NCBI RefSeq assembly: GCF_011058165.1
Contig: NZ_JAALEG010000020.1
Location: forward strand, 1-64,000
Direction of reading: 5' to 3'
Origin: Rhodococcus aetherivorans
Lineage (GTDB): Bacteria > Actinomycetota > Actinomycetes > Mycobacteriales > Mycobacteriaceae
Length of the DNA stretch: 64,000 bases
The position numbers and the translations under genes were made by a program. Numbering within the stretch: position 1 is the first letter of the stretch; the number at the start of each line of letters is the position of its first letter. Under the pieces are notes generated by a model, which did not search any database, was not told the DNA's origin, and saw only the letters and a program-made list of their open reading frames with translations. Below are positions 55,581 to 64,000 of the stretch, one piece after another.

Positions 55581-56194
55581 CTATTCGTAACGATGAGATC
55601 CGGTCTTCCGGCCCGCCGGCGGCAACCGTCGAGAACCAGATCCTCGACGCCACCCGCTCGTGCCTGCTCGACTTCGGACTGCGGCGCACCACCCTCGCCG
55701 AGGTGGCGCGGCGCGCCGGTGTCAGCCGCCCCACGGTCTATCGCCGCTGGCCCGACACCCGTGCCCTGGTCGCGGACCTTCTCACCCGTGAGATCCGCGC
55801 CGTCCTGCCCGATCTCCGCGAAGAGGGGCCCGTCCGGCCGCGCGTCGTGCGGGCCGTCGTGACGGCCGTCGACGAGATCGGCACACATCCGCTGTTCGAG
55901 AAGATCCTGCGGTCGGACCCGGACCTGCTCATGACGTACATCGTGGACCGGCTCGGGACCAGCCAGCACGCAGTGCTCGAGGTGCTGACCCGGGCGCTCG
56001 TCCTCGGCCAGCGCGACGGCACCGTCCGCGCCGGCGACGTCCGCGCGCTCGCCGCGTTCGTGCTGCTCACCGCCCAGTCCGTGGTGCAGTCCGCCGGGAT
56101 GGTCACCGAGGTGGTCGACCGGGCGGCCCTGCTCGCCGAGCTGGCGCACGCCGTCGACACCTATCTCGCACCCTCCGGGGAGGATCGCCCGTGA
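55577..56194 (+). CDS. TetR-family regulator (Rv2250c-like)
   Basis: This 205-residue TetR repressor has an N-terminal helix-turn-helix at about residues 39-61 (TTLAEVARRAGVSRPTVYRRWPDTRAL) and a helical ligand-binding C-terminal domain. ATG 55577 is chosen; an in-frame GTG at 55565 would add four residues. It overlaps glpD by four bases and is divergent from the flavoprotein-kinase pair. As in M. tuberculosis Rv2249c-Rv2252, it probably controls this glycerolipid gene set. The ligand is unknown. Confidence 0.88.
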   Translation: MSIRNDEIRSSGPPAATVENQILDATRSCLLDFGLRRTTLAEVARRAGVSRPTVYRRWPDTRALVADLLTREIRAVLPDLREEGPVRPRVVRAVVTAVDEIGTHPLFEKILRSDPDLLMTYIVDRLGTSQHAVLEVLTRALVLGQRDGTVRAGDVRALAAFVLLTAQSVVQSAGMVTEVVDRAALLAELAHAVDTYLAPSGEDRP

Positions 56195-57726
56195 CCGGAC
56201 CCGCCTCCAGTGCCCTCGACGCCGCCCGCCGCCGCCGGGAACTCGACGACCTCGCCGCCCGGCCCACCGTCGACGTGCTCGTCGTCGGCGGCGGTGTCAC
56301 CGGCGCCGGCGCCGCGCTCGACGCCGCGTCGCGCGGCCTGAGCGTCGTCCTCGTCGAACGGCACGATCTCGCCTTCGGCACCAGCCGGTGGAGTTCGAAG
56401 CTCGTCCACGGCGGCCTGCGCTATCTCGCCAGCGGGAACATCGGCATCGCCCGCGAAAGTGCCGTCGAGCGGGGAATTCTCATGACCCACACGGCGCCGC
56501 ACCTGGTGCGCGCGATGCCGCAGCTGGTGCCGCTGCTGCCGTCGGTCGGCCGCGGCGAGGCCGCGCTCGTGCGCACCGGGTTCCTCGCCGGCGACGCCCT
56601 GCGGGTCTCCGCGCACACGCCGTCCGCGGTGCTGCCGCGCTCGCGCCGCATCGGCGCGGCGCGCGCCGCCGACCTGGTCCCCGCCGTCCGGCGCGACGGG
56701 CTGCGCGGGGGACTGCTCGCCTACGACGGCCAGCTCGTCGACGACGCCCGGCTCGTCGTCGCCCTCGCCCGCACCGCCGCCTCCTACGGCGCCCGCATCC
56801 TCACCCGCGTCGACGCCCACTCCGTCACGGCCGACGGCGCCGCCCTGCGCGACACCCTCACCGGCACCGAGGTGCGGGTGACGGCCCGCGCCGTGATCAA
56901 CGCGGCGGGCGTGTGGGCGGGACAGGTGGATCCGTCGATCCGGCTGCGACCGAGCCGCGGCACCCACCTCGTGCTCGCCGCCGCCGCCCTCGGCAACCCC
57001 ACGGCCGCGCTCACCGTGCCGATTCCCGGCGCCACCAACCGGTTCGTCTTCGCGCTGCCCGCCCAGCTGGGCCGCATCTATCTGGGACTGACCGACGAGG
57101 AGGCGCCCGGCGCGCTGCCCGACGTCCCGCAGGCCACCGACGGTGAGATCGACTTCCTCCTCGACACCGCCAACACGGGCCTTGCCGTGCCCCTGACCCG
57201 CAACGACGTCCTCGGCACCTTCGCGGGACTGCGGCCGCTGCTCGACTCCTCCGCGCCGGGCACCGACACCGGCGGCGGCACCGCGGACCTGTCGCGCCGG
57301 CACGCGGTCGTGCGCTCCGAGTCCGGTCCGATCGGCATCGTCGGCGGCAAGCTCACCACCTACCGGCGGATGGCGCAGGACGCCGTCGACGCGGCCGTCG
57401 AGACGGCCGGACTGCGTGTCGGGCCGTGCCGCACCCAGCGGCTCCCCCTCGTCGGCGCCGCGCCTCCTGCCGTGCTGCGCACTGTCGCCGCCCCGGCGAA
57501 CCTGGTGCGGCGCTACGGCACCGAGGCGGCCCTGCTCGCCGCGGACCCGCGCCGGCTGGAACCGGTCGTCCCCGGGCTCGACGTCAGCCGCGCCGAACTG
57601 GAATTCGCCGTCACCCACGAGGGCGCCCTCGACGTCGACGACATCCTCGACCGCCGCACCCGGATCGGGCTCGTGCCCGGCGACCGGGCCCGGGCGCTCG
57701 ACGCCGCCGGGGATGTGTCGGCCTGA
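56191..57726 (+). CDS. glpD: FAD-dependent glycerol-3-phosphate dehydrogenase
   Basis: GlpD oxidises glycerol 3-phosphate to dihydroxyacetone phosphate and passes electrons to quinones. The 511-residue protein has the FAD Rossmann motif VLVVGGGVTGAGAALDAASRGLSVVLVE, the signature SSKLVHGGLRYL, VINAAGVWA, and IGIVGGKLTTYRRMA near the C-terminus. GTG 56191 overlaps the tetR stop. Its product, DHAP, is the substrate class of AGPS-type enzymes such as the adjacent flavoprotein, so the cluster may feed glycerolipid or ether-lipid metabolism. Confidence 0.94.
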   Translation: MTGPASSALDAARRRRELDDLAARPTVDVLVVGGGVTGAGAALDAASRGLSVVLVERHDLAFGTSRWSSKLVHGGLRYLASGNIGIARESAVERGILMTHTAPHLVRAMPQLVPLLPSVGRGEAALVRTGFLAGDALRVSAHTPSAVLPRSRRIGAARAADLVPAVRRDGLRGGLLAYDGQLVDDARLVVALARTAASYGARILTRVDAHSVTADGAALRDTLTGTEVRVTARAVINAAGVWAGQVDPSIRLRPSRGTHLVLAAAALGNPTAALTVPIPGATNRFVFALPAQLGRIYLGLTDEEAPGALPDVPQATDGEIDFLLDTANTGLAVPLTRNDVLGTFAGLRPLLDSSAPGTDTGGGTADLSRRHAVVRSESGPIGIVGGKLTTYRRMAQDAVDAAVETAGLRVGPCRTQRLPLVGAAPPAVLRTVAAPANLVRRYGTEAALLAADPRRLEPVVPGLDVSRAELEFAVTHEGALDVDDILDRRTRIGLVPGDRARALDAAGDVSA

Positions 57727-57809
57727 CCGCCGGAGCGTCCGGCCTGGCACTCTTCACGTGCGCGATATTCTGAGACGGCCGTCGGGCGGGCGCCGCGACG
57801 GACTCGGGA

Positions 57810-59351
57810 GTGGACGACACCGTGGGAGAACTGCAGACCGGCTCCGTGTTCGCCGGGTACCGTATCGAACGCCGCCTCGGCACGGGAGGGATGGGCAGCG
57901 TCTACCTGGCGCGGCATCCGAACCTGCCGCGTTTCATCGCGCTGAAGCTGCTCGACCCGTCGGCGACCGCGAACCCGGGAAACCGCAGCCGGTTCCTCCG
58001 GGAGGCCGACCACGTCGCGCGGCTCGAACATCCCAACATCGTCACCGTGTACGACCGCGGCAATGGCGGCGACCAGTTGTGGATTGCGATGCAGTACGTG
58101 GACGGCACCGACGCGGTGGGTGCACTGCGCAGGGGACCGATGCCTCCGGGGCGCGCCGTGCACATCGTGTCCGAGACCGCCCGCGCGCTCGATTACGCGC
58201 ATGCACACGGGATACTCCACCGCGACGTCAAGCCCGCGAACATCCTGCTCACGCCGAGCGGGGCGAGCGAACCCGAGCGCGTCCTGCTCGCGGACTTCGG
58301 GATCGCGAAGAGCCTCGACAGCACGGCGGTCACCGAGACCGGCATGCTCGTCGCCAGCCTGCAGTACGCGTCCCCCGAACAGATCGAGGGGCGGCCCCTC
58401 GGCCCCCGGACCGACGTCTACGCCCTCGGGTGCACGCTCTATCAGCTGCTCACGACGCGGCCACCGTATCCGGGGTCCGAGCCGGCCCATCTGGTCCACG
58501 CGCATCTGCATCTGCCCCCGCCGCGCCCCACCGCGGCGCGGCCGGACCTGCCGTCCGCGTTCGACGATGTGATCGCCCGCGCGATGGCCAAGCGCCCCGA
58601 GGACCGCTTCCCCACGTGCGGTGCGCTGGCCGCGGCCGCGCGTGCCGCTCTCACCGAGCCGGTCACCGAGCCCGTCACCGCGCCGACCCGGGCGGTCACC
58701 GCCGCCGAACCCGCCCCCGTGTCCGCCGGTCCGACCGCCCCGCCCGGACACCCGACGTCGCGTTCCCGTCGGCCGCTGCTCGTGCTGCTGGGCGCCGCGG
58801 TCGTGGGCCTCGCGCTCGTCGGATCGCTGACGTGGATCCTGCCCGGCCGCGGCGAGGCGCCGGAGCCGGATGTGCGGGCCGACACCTCGGCCACCGGGCA
58901 GATCGACAGCCCCGGTCCGGTGGTGCCGCCCCCCGCGACGGTCACGGCGGAGGTCACCGACCTCCCCACCACTTCGTCCGCACCGACGAGCACGGCCCCG
59001 CCGCAGAGCCGCCCGGACCGCATCCCGGTCGCGCAGGCGGACACCCGGGGCTTCGACGACGACATCGGGCCGCGCTGCAACTCGACCGACGAGGCCGTCG
59101 CGGTGGCGCGCACGTCGGAGTCGCGGGTCCTGGTGTGCCGCAACGACTTCGATCGCCTCTACTACAAGGGCCTGCGGCTCAGCGACGGTGCCGACATCGA
59201 ACTGGCCGACGCCGCCCCGGCCGCCGCCGGATTCACCGTCGTGGCCGGACCTGTGCGCTACACGTTCGACGAGGACGAACTGCTGATCATCGACAACGGA
59301 ACGGTCACCACCCGCGAGCAGGTGCTCCAGTTCTGGTCGGCGTATCCGTGA
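57810..59351 (+). CDS. Transmembrane serine/threonine protein kinase
   Basis: This 513-residue PknA/B-type kinase has the glycine loop LGTGGMGSVYLA (23-34), catalytic Lys46, HRDVKPAN (137-144, Asp139) and DFGIAKS (162-168). A Thr/Ala/Pro-rich juxtamembrane region is followed by one transmembrane helix (about 322-344) and a 170-residue extracellular part. That part is Thr/Pro-rich first, then a compact domain with two Cys (GPRCNS, VLVCRN) that could form a disulfide; no PASTA repeat is seen. A TATTCT -10-like box lies at 57766-57771. GTG 57822 is an alternative start. Confidence 0.92.
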   Translation: MDDTVGELQTGSVFAGYRIERRLGTGGMGSVYLARHPNLPRFIALKLLDPSATANPGNRSRFLREADHVARLEHPNIVTVYDRGNGGDQLWIAMQYVDGTDAVGALRRGPMPPGRAVHIVSETARALDYAHAHGILHRDVKPANILLTPSGASEPERVLLADFGIAKSLDSTAVTETGMLVASLQYASPEQIEGRPLGPRTDVYALGCTLYQLLTTRPPYPGSEPAHLVHAHLHLPPPRPTAARPDLPSAFDDVIARAMAKRPEDRFPTCGALAAAARAALTEPVTEPVTAPTRAVTAAEPAPVSAGPTAPPGHPTSRSRRPLLVLLGAAVVGLALVGSLTWILPGRGEAPEPDVRADTSATGQIDSPGPVVPPPATVTAEVTDLPTTSSAPTSTAPPQSRPDRIPVAQADTRGFDDDIGPRCNSTDEAVAVARTSESRVLVCRNDFDRLYYKGLRLSDGADIELADAAPAAAGFTVVAGPVRYTFDEDELLIIDNGTVTTREQVLQFWSAYP

Positions 59352-59468
59352 CCGCCGGCGCCGCGGAGCGGCCACCCCGTGGGACTGTTGCCGCCGATCT
59401 CCGCGCCGATCGGTGGCCGGCCCCGGATTCGGGCCCGTCGCCGCGGCCGTGCCCGCCCCTCCCCGCGA

Positions 59469-59972
59469 TCACCAGTAGCGACTGCCGGGCCCGCCTTTGA
59501 AGGGGCCGACCACCCGATCGGTGATCCAGCCGTCGTAGAAGCCCCCCGCCTGGGGACGCACCCGCTCGCCGTCGACGAAACAGCCGTCCATCGGACCCGG
59601 CATCACTGCCACATGCCCGACGAGTGCCTCGTATCCGGCAACCGGCCGGGGATAGTGCCACGCCGCACGCTCGGCGACGTGTCCGCCTGCCACGACGTCG
59701 AAATAGTCGGCCCGTCCCTTCCACTCGCACACCGTGCTCCCGGGAACTGGCCGCAGGACCCCCTCGGCGAAGCATGTCCGGGGCAGGTAGTAGGTCGGCG
59801 GGTGGCTCGTCTCCAGCAGCCGCAACGGGGTGCGGGTGCGCGCGACGAGTTGCCCGCCGAACCACACCTCGACCAGCTCGTCGCTCCGTCGGACCACGGG
59901 CGGCCGCGGGTAGTCCCACACCGACTCCTGCCCCGGACCGACGGGGTCCGGCACCGGATGGCCGCTCCTCAC
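59469..59972 (-). CDS. DUF427 domain protein
   Basis: This 167-residue DUF427 protein has the typical segments VWDYPRPPVVRRSDELVEVWFGGQLVART, PTYYLPRTCFAEGVLRPV and STVCEWKGRADYFDV. The family is widespread in actinobacteria and fungi and has no firm function; one structure resembles a small beta-tent fold. GTG 59972 follows an AGGTG-like ribosome-binding site; a longer open frame upstream is shadow of the glycosyltransferase gene. The 117-bp gap to the convergent kinase gene contains only a weak inverted repeat (59369-59376 with 59412-59419). Confidence 0.85.
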   Translation of the reverse strand: MRSGHPVPDPVGPGQESVWDYPRPPVVRRSDELVEVWFGGQLVARTRTPLRLLETSHPPTYYLPRTCFAEGVLRPVPGSTVCEWKGRADYFDVVAGGHVAERAAWHYPRPVAGYEALVGHVAVMPGPMDGCFVDGERVRPQAGGFYDGWITDRVVGPFKGGPGSRYW

Positions 59973-60132
59973 GGGACACCTGCCGACATCGTCATGCTTC
60001 CAGGCTCGCACGTACGACGCGGTGGGCACAGCGCGGGCGAGCCCCACCGCCGAGGCGCTGCAGCGGCGGCCGGTACTCCCGGCGTCGCCTCCACAACCGG
60101 GCAGCGCGGAGCGGGTGTGGCAGTCTGAGCCG

Positions 60133-61287
60133 ATGCGAGTGGCGGTGGTGGCCGGGCCCGACGCCGGGCATGCGATCCCGGCGATAGCCCTGAGCCTGCG
60201 TCTGGCCGAGGCGGGCGACGAGCCCGTCCTCTTCACCGGCGAGCGGTGGCTCGGCCTCGACCTGGACGGGGTGACGCTCGCGCCGCTCGCCGGGCTGGCC
60301 CCGCGTCCGGAGGACGACGATGCCGATGCCGGTGCCCGCATCCATGCCCGCGCCGCCCACATCGCGTCCGAGATGCTGCCCGGGCTCAGCGCCTTGCTGC
60401 CCGACCTCGTCGTCTCCGACGTGCTCACCGCGGGCGGCGGCATGGCCGCCGAACGCCTCGGTATCCCCTGGGTGGAGCTGTCGCCCCATCCGCTGTATCT
60501 GCCCTCGCGGGGGCTGCCCCCCATCGGCAGCGGTCTCGCCGCAGGCACCGGGCTGCGCGGGCGCGCGCGGGACACGGTGCTGCGCGCGGCGACCGCCCGG
60601 TCGATCCGGCAGGGGGAACGCGAACGGTCCGCGGCGCGCGTCGGGATCGGCCTGGCCGCCCGGGATCCGGGGCCGGCGGCCCGGCTCGTCGCCACCCTGC
60701 CCGCCCTCGAGGTGCCGCGACCGGACTGGCCCGCCGGGGCGCACGTCGTCGGGCCGCTGCTGTGGGAGCCCACCGGCGACGTCCTGGCGCCGCCCTCCGG
60801 CGACGGACCGCTGGTGATGGTGGCCCCGTCCACCGCGGCTACCGGCGTGCCCGGCCTGCTCGACGCCGTGTGCACGGGCCTCGGCGGATCCGGGATGCGG
60901 ATCGTCGTCGCGATGCTCGAGCCGCCCGAGCGGGACTGGCCGGACGGCGTCGTGGCCGGGCACGGCCGGCAGGACCTGCTGCTCGAGCAGGCCGACGTGG
61001 TGGTGTGCGGCGGCGGCCACGGGATGCTCGCCAAGGCCCTGCGCGCCGGGGTGCCCGCGGTAGTGGTGCCTGGCGGCGGCGACCAGTGGGAGCTGGCCAA
61101 TCGGGCCGCCCGGCAGGGCAGCGCGGTGGTCGTGCGGCCACTCGACTCCGACGCGCTGCGGGCGGCCGTGGACACCGTGCTGGCCGAGCCGCGCTTCACG
61201 CGCGCGGCCCGCCTGGCCGCCGCGACGGCAACGCAGGTCGAGGACCCGGTGACCGTCTGCCGCAGCGTCGTGGCGCCGATGCGGTGA
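60133..61287 (+). CDS. UDP-glycosyltransferase-like protein (Rv2739c-like, GT1)
   Basis: This 384-residue GT-B protein resembles macrolide/sterol glycosyltransferases. It has the N-terminal VVAGPDAGHAIPAIALSLRLAEAGDEPVLFTG and the C-terminal donor-site region LLEQADVVVCGGGHGMLAKALRAGVPAVVVPGGGDQWELANRAARQGSAVVV, the usual HGG...D/EQ motif in variant form. M. tuberculosis Rv2739c lies at the same place before the DUF3046 gene and recA. Acceptor and sugar are unknown. ATG 60133 lies six bases after a CAGTCT -10-like box. Confidence 0.85.
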   Translation: MRVAVVAGPDAGHAIPAIALSLRLAEAGDEPVLFTGERWLGLDLDGVTLAPLAGLAPRPEDDDADAGARIHARAAHIASEMLPGLSALLPDLVVSDVLTAGGGMAAERLGIPWVELSPHPLYLPSRGLPPIGSGLAAGTGLRGRARDTVLRAATARSIRQGERERSAARVGIGLAARDPGPAARLVATLPALEVPRPDWPAGAHVVGPLLWEPTGDVLAPPSGDGPLVMVAPSTAATGVPGLLDAVCTGLGGSGMRIVVAMLEPPERDWPDGVVAGHGRQDLLLEQADVVVCGGGHGMLAKALRAGVPAVVVPGGGDQWELANRAARQGSAVVVRPLDSDALRAAVDTVLAEPRFTRAARLAAATATQVEDPVTVCRSVVAPMR

Positions 61288-61350
61288 CGTGCCCCGCGTC
61301 CGCGCCACCGGCCGCTGTCGGGGGTCCGGGAAGCGACTACCGTGGCGCAG

Positions 61351-61545
61351 GTGCGACTGACGGAATTTCACGAGTGTGTCCGCAACGAGTTCGGGCAGCT
61401 GCGCGGCGACGCCCTGCTACGTGACCATGTGCTGCTCTCGCTCGGCGGGCGGACCGCCGCCGCGGCCATCGAGGCCGGCCGGGAACCCCGTGAGGTGTGG
61501 CGGGCCCTGTGCGAGGAGTTCGACGTCCCGCCCGCGCGCCGGTGA
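61351..61545 (+). CDS. DUF3046 family protein
   Basis: This 64-residue protein (VRLTEFHECVRNEFGQLRGDALLRDHVLLSLGGRTA...) matches DUF3046, small proteins encoded next to recA in actinobacteria (Rv2738c in M. tuberculosis). The function is unknown; the steady linkage to recA hints at DNA repair. GTG 61351 was chosen because the family starts at RLTEFHE and a TACCGT -10-like box (61338-61343) lies exactly seven bases before it. An in-frame GTG at 61342 would start inside that box. Confidence 0.9.
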   Translation: MRLTEFHECVRNEFGQLRGDALLRDHVLLSLGGRTAAAAIEAGREPREVWRALCEEFDVPPARR

Positions 61546-61565
61546 AACCGCCGCGCCCGTTCCGT

Positions 61566-61581
61566 TCGAACAGTTGTTCGC
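61566..61581 (+). promoter_or_regulatory. LexA SOS box of recA
   Basis: TCGAACAGTTGTTCGC matches the actinobacterial LexA box TCGAACnnnnGTTCGA at all but the last conserved base. It lies 150 bases before the recA start and just ahead of a TATGCT -10-like box (61583-61588), so LexA would block this distal promoter. Confidence 0.9.
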
Positions 61582-61669
61582 CTATGCTGGTCCGCGGGTG
61601 GTGAAGAAGTAGTCCACAGGCGTCCGATTCATCCACAGATCCGGCCGCTCGCCGGTCGGGACGGCGAAC

Positions 61670-61692
61670 TTGTCGGTGCCGGACTCTAACGT
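61670..61692 (+). promoter_or_regulatory. PafBC-type (RecA-NDp) promoter of recA
   Basis: TTGTCGGTG (61670-61678), an eight-base spacer and TAACGT (61687-61692) match the RecA-independent DNA-damage promoter consensus TTGTCRGTG-N8-TAnnnT, which in mycobacteria is activated by PafBC. It lies 38 bases before the recA start, giving a short leader with the recA ribosome-binding site. Confidence 0.85.
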
Positions 61693-61730
61693 CATCGGCA
61701 AGCAAGACGAGACTCGAAAAGGGGACCACG

Positions 61731-62771
61731 ATGGCACCACAGGCACACGATCGCGACAAGGCGCTCGAGCTGGCGCTCGCGCAGATCGACAAGAGCTTCG
61801 GCAAGGGCTCGGTGATGCGCCTGGGGGAGGAGTCCCGCCAGCCCATCGCCGTGATCCCGACGGGCTCGATCGCGCTCGACGTCGCGCTCGGCATCGGCGG
61901 CCTCCCGCGCGGCCGGGTCGTCGAGATCTACGGCCCGGAATCCTCCGGCAAGACGACGGTCGCGCTGCACGCCGTGGCCAACGCCCAGGCCGCCGGCGGC
62001 ATCGCCGCCTTCATCGACGCCGAGCACGCGCTCGATCCCGAGTACGCGCGCAAGCTCGGTGTCGACACCGACGCCCTGCTCGTGTCGCAGCCGGATACCG
62101 GTGAGCAGGCGCTCGAGATCGCGGACATGCTGATCCGTTCCGGCGCGCTCGACATCATCGTGGTCGACTCGGTGGCGGCCCTGGTGCCGCGCGCCGAGAT
62201 CGAGGGCGAGATGGGTGACAGCCACGTCGGCCTGCAGGCCCGCCTGATGAGCCAGGCGCTGCGCAAGATGACCGGTGCGCTCAACAACTCGGGCACCACC
62301 GCGATCTTCATCAACCAGCTGCGCGAGAAGATCGGTGTGATGTTCGGCTCGCCCGAAACGACCACCGGCGGCAAGGCTTTGAAGTTCTACGCCTCGGTGC
62401 GCCTGGACGTGCGCCGTATCGAGACCCTCAAGGACGGCTCCGACGCGGTGGGCAACCGCACCCGCGTCAAGGTCGTCAAGAACAAGGTGTCGCCGCCCTT
62501 CAAGCAGGCCGAGTTCGACATCCTCTACGGCCACGGCATCAGCAAGGAGGGCTCGCTCATCGACATGGGGGTCGAGCAGGGCTTCATCCGCAAGTCCGGC
62601 TCCTGGTACACCTACGAGGGCGACCAGCTCGGTCAGGGCAAGGAGAACGCCCGCAAGTTCCTGCTGGAGAACACCGACGTCCGGGACGAGATCGAGAAGA
62701 AGATCAAGGAGAAGCTCGGCATCGGGGCGGACGTCACCGCCGAGCCCGCCGACGAGCCCGCCGACTTCTGA
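61731..62771 (+). CDS. recA: Recombinase RecA
   Basis: RecA (346 residues) forms filaments on single-stranded DNA for homologous recombination and SOS induction. It shows Walker A GPESSGKT (68-75), Walker [14 protein letters not shown], the L2 loop [28 protein letters not shown] and an acidic C-terminus (ADEPADF). There is no intein, unlike M. tuberculosis RecA. Two damage-responsive promoters lie upstream: an SOS box with a -10, and a PafBC-type promoter. ATG 61731 follows a purine-rich AAAAGGGGA. Confidence 0.98.
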   Translation: MAPQAHDRDKALELALAQIDKSFGKGSVMRLGEESRQPIAVIPTGSIALDVALGIGGLPRGRVVEIYGPESSGKTTVALHAVANAQAAGGIAAFIDAEHALDPEYARKLGVDTDALLVSQPDTGEQALEIADMLIRSGALDIIVVDSVAALVPRAEIEGEMGDSHVGLQARLMSQALRKMTGALNNSGTTAIFINQLREKIGVMFGSPETTTGGKALKFYASVRLDVRRIETLKDGSDAVGNRTRVKVVKNKVSPPFKQAEFDILYGHGISKEGSLIDMGVEQGFIRKSGSWYTYEGDQLGQGKENARKFLLENTDVRDEIEKKIKEKLGIGADVTAEPADEPADF

Positions 62772-62779
62772 GTCGAGCG

Positions 62780-63358
62780 TTGGGCAGCGACTCCCGTCGC
62801 GGTGACCGGCGCGGCGGCGACCTGCCCGGCGGCGGAACGGAGGCACAGGCCAAGGACCTGTGCCTCCGTCTGCTGACCGACCGGGCTCGCAGCCGCGCCG
62901 AACTCGCCGCGAAACTCGAACAGAAGGGCTTCGCCGCGGACGTCGCCGAGCGGACCCTCGACCGGCTCACCGAGGTGGGCCTCGTCGACGACGCCGAGTT
63001 CGCCCAGCAGTGGGTGCGCTCCCGTCATCGGCATGCCGGCCGGGGCAAACGTGCTCTGGCAATGGAACTGCGCCGCAAGGGGATCGGGCAGCACGAGGCG
63101 GCTGAGGCGCTGGAGCAGATCGACGGCGACGACGAACGCGCCCGCGCCGCCGAACTGGTGCGCAAGAAGCTGCGCACCCAGCCCCCGCTGCCCACGGAGG
63201 GGGATCGGCGCGAGATCGCCGCGGAACGGGACAAGGTGGTGCGACGGCTGGTCGGCATGCTCGCCCGCCGTGGTTACCCGCAGGGCGTGGCCTTCGACGT
63301 GGTCCGCGGCGAACTCGCCGGGCTCGATCCCGAGCCCGGCGACGTCGCCACCGACTGA
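62780..63358 (+). CDS. recX: Regulatory protein RecX
   Basis: RecX caps and limits RecA filaments. The 192-residue protein has the three-helix RecX repeats (AKDLCLRLLTDRARSRAELAAKLEQKGFAADVAERTLDRLTEVGLVDDAEFAQQWVRSR and two further units). TTG 62780, nine bases after the recA stop, is the only reasonable start codon in front of the family region. Co-transcription with recA is expected. It converges on the amino-acid permease gene with a four-base gap. Confidence 0.95.
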   Translation: MGSDSRRGDRRGGDLPGGGTEAQAKDLCLRLLTDRARSRAELAAKLEQKGFAADVAERTLDRLTEVGLVDDAEFAQQWVRSRHRHAGRGKRALAMELRRKGIGQHEAAEALEQIDGDDERARAAELVRKKLRTQPPLPTEGDRREIAAERDKVVRRLVGMLARRGYPQGVAFDVVRGELAGLDPEPGDVATD

Positions 63359-63362
63359 CGGG

Positions 63363-64000
63363 TTACCGCCGCTTGTCGTGATCGCTGGTGATGTCCACCC
63401 CCGGGACGGTCATGCCGGAAAGCACGTTGTCGGGGGCGTTCTCGTCGGCCTCCGGCATCGCGGCACGGTTCTTGCGTCCGGTCCGCAGACGCCGCTCGAG
63501 CCGCGTCGCGACGACCGTCAACGCGCCGTTGAGCACGATCATGATCGCGGCCACCACGAGCAGCGACGGCAGGTAGTTGCCGAAGAACGCGCCGAGCTGC
63601 TGACCGGCGCGCACGACTTCGACGTATCCGATGAGATAGCCGAGCGCGGAGTCCTTCAGGGCCACCACCATCTGCGAGACGATCGCCGGCAACATCGCCG
63701 TGACGGCCTGTGGCAACAGGATCAGACGCATGATCTGGCCCTTGCGCATGCCCAGCGCCGCGGCGGCCTCGGTCTGCCCGCGGGGCAGCGACCGGATGCC
63801 GGCGCGGACGATCTCGGCGATCACCGAGCCGTTGTAGAGGGTCAGGCCGGTGACCACCGCCGCCAGCGCCAGGTACTTCGACCGGAAGACCTGGTATTCG
63901 GCGAACAGCTGGTAGGCGAAGATCATCAGGATCAGTACCGGGATGGCCCGGAACAGTTCGACGATGAAGCCGCACACCGCGCGCACGGGCCGGTGATCGG
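63363..64000 (-). CDS. Amino-acid ABC transporter permease (GluD-like), partial
   Basis: The visible part of this minus-strand gene is about 212 residues. It encodes a His/Glu/Gln/Arg-type ABC permease with the EAA loop ([23 protein letters not shown]) and several hydrophobic helices ([40 protein letters not shown]). It resembles GluD of the corynebacterial gluABCD glutamate importer, which lies beside recA-recX in related genomes. A charged C-terminal tail of about 40 residues ends at the TAA 63365-63363. The 5' end lies beyond the window; a GTG at 63986 is probably internal. Confidence 0.88.
   Translation of the reverse strand, partial: DHRPVRAVCGFIVELFRAIPVLILMIFAYQLFAEYQVFRSKYLALAAVVTGLTLYNGSVIAEIVRAGIRSLPRGQTEAAAALGMRKGQIMRLILLPQAVTAMLPAIVSQMVVALKDSALGYLIGYVEVVRAGQQLGAFFGNYLPSLLVVAAIMIVLNGALTVVATRLERRLRTGRKNRAAMPEADENAPDNVLSGMTVPGVDITSDHDKRR

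Overview
The window is a high-GC (about 70%) actinobacterial chromosome segment. Gene content and order match the order Mycobacteriales and fit Rhodococcus or a close Nocardiaceae relative best. Blocks of genes follow the Mycobacterium tuberculosis order: infB-DUF503-rbfA-DHH-MATE, phosphoesterase-pptT-truB, ribF-rpsO-pnp, dapB-Rv2772c-like, thyX-dapA-rnj-ftsK-argA-pgsA-cinA-clgR-pspA-pspM, glycosyltransferase-DUF3046-recA-recX, and Rv2249c-Rv2252-like glpD1/TetR/flavoprotein/diacylglycerol kinase. The first 35 bases are not genomic. They match an Illumina Nextera transposase adapter with one mismatch, so the window starts at an untrimmed contig end and infB is cut there. The right end cuts an amino-acid ABC permease.

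Layout. 36-8113: translation and RNA metabolism (infB, rbfA, truB), an NrnA-type phosphoesterase, a MATE exporter and the phosphopantetheinyl transferase pptT. 8171-11441 (minus strand): a manganese-type ABC importer with its DtxR-family regulator. 11537-17052: ribF, a WS/DGAT-like protein with a degraded active site, rpsO and pnp separated by a perfect 17-bp hairpin. 17143-20439 (minus): a large LuxR-type (LAL) regulator preceded by two unrecognised small genes, divergent from 20698-28772, a complete nitrate uptake and respiration cluster narK-narGHJI. 28857-31542: M16 peptidase, dapB and a small membrane/TPR-like protein. 31700-33248: flavodoxin-like, SRPBCC and RHH/HicB-type proteins. 33365-40343: thyX, dapA, RNase J, a DinB-like protein and ftsK. 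40397-41540: a probable yybP-ykoY manganese riboswitch and terC. 41567-46117: YciI, argA, pgsA, cinA and the envelope-stress set clgR-pspA-pspM behind a sigma-E-like promoter. 46133-48034 (minus): a biotin ECF transporter. 48252-53937: a small membrane protein, an MprF-like lipid aminoacyltransferase, a membrane esterase, a PIG-L deacetylase and diacylglycerol kinase. 53934-57726: an AGPS-like flavoprotein, TetR and glpD. 57810-61545: Ser/Thr kinase, DUF427, glycosyltransferase, DUF3046. 61546-63358: recA-recX with both an SOS box and a PafBC-type promoter.

Themes. Manganese appears twice: an importer-regulator operon with a DtxR-like dyad over its start, and a TerC exporter behind a riboswitch whose ribosome-binding-site switch can be read directly. 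Genes for lipid and envelope maintenance are concentrated between 42 and 58 kb. Many genes show a TANNNT-like -10 element 6-8 bases before the start codon, which predicts leaderless mRNAs. No rRNA, tRNA, CRISPR array, prophage or insertion sequence was recognised. The least explained segment is 19.9-20.7 kb, with two small genes, the LAL regulator and repeated GGGTGA/TCACCC motifs.
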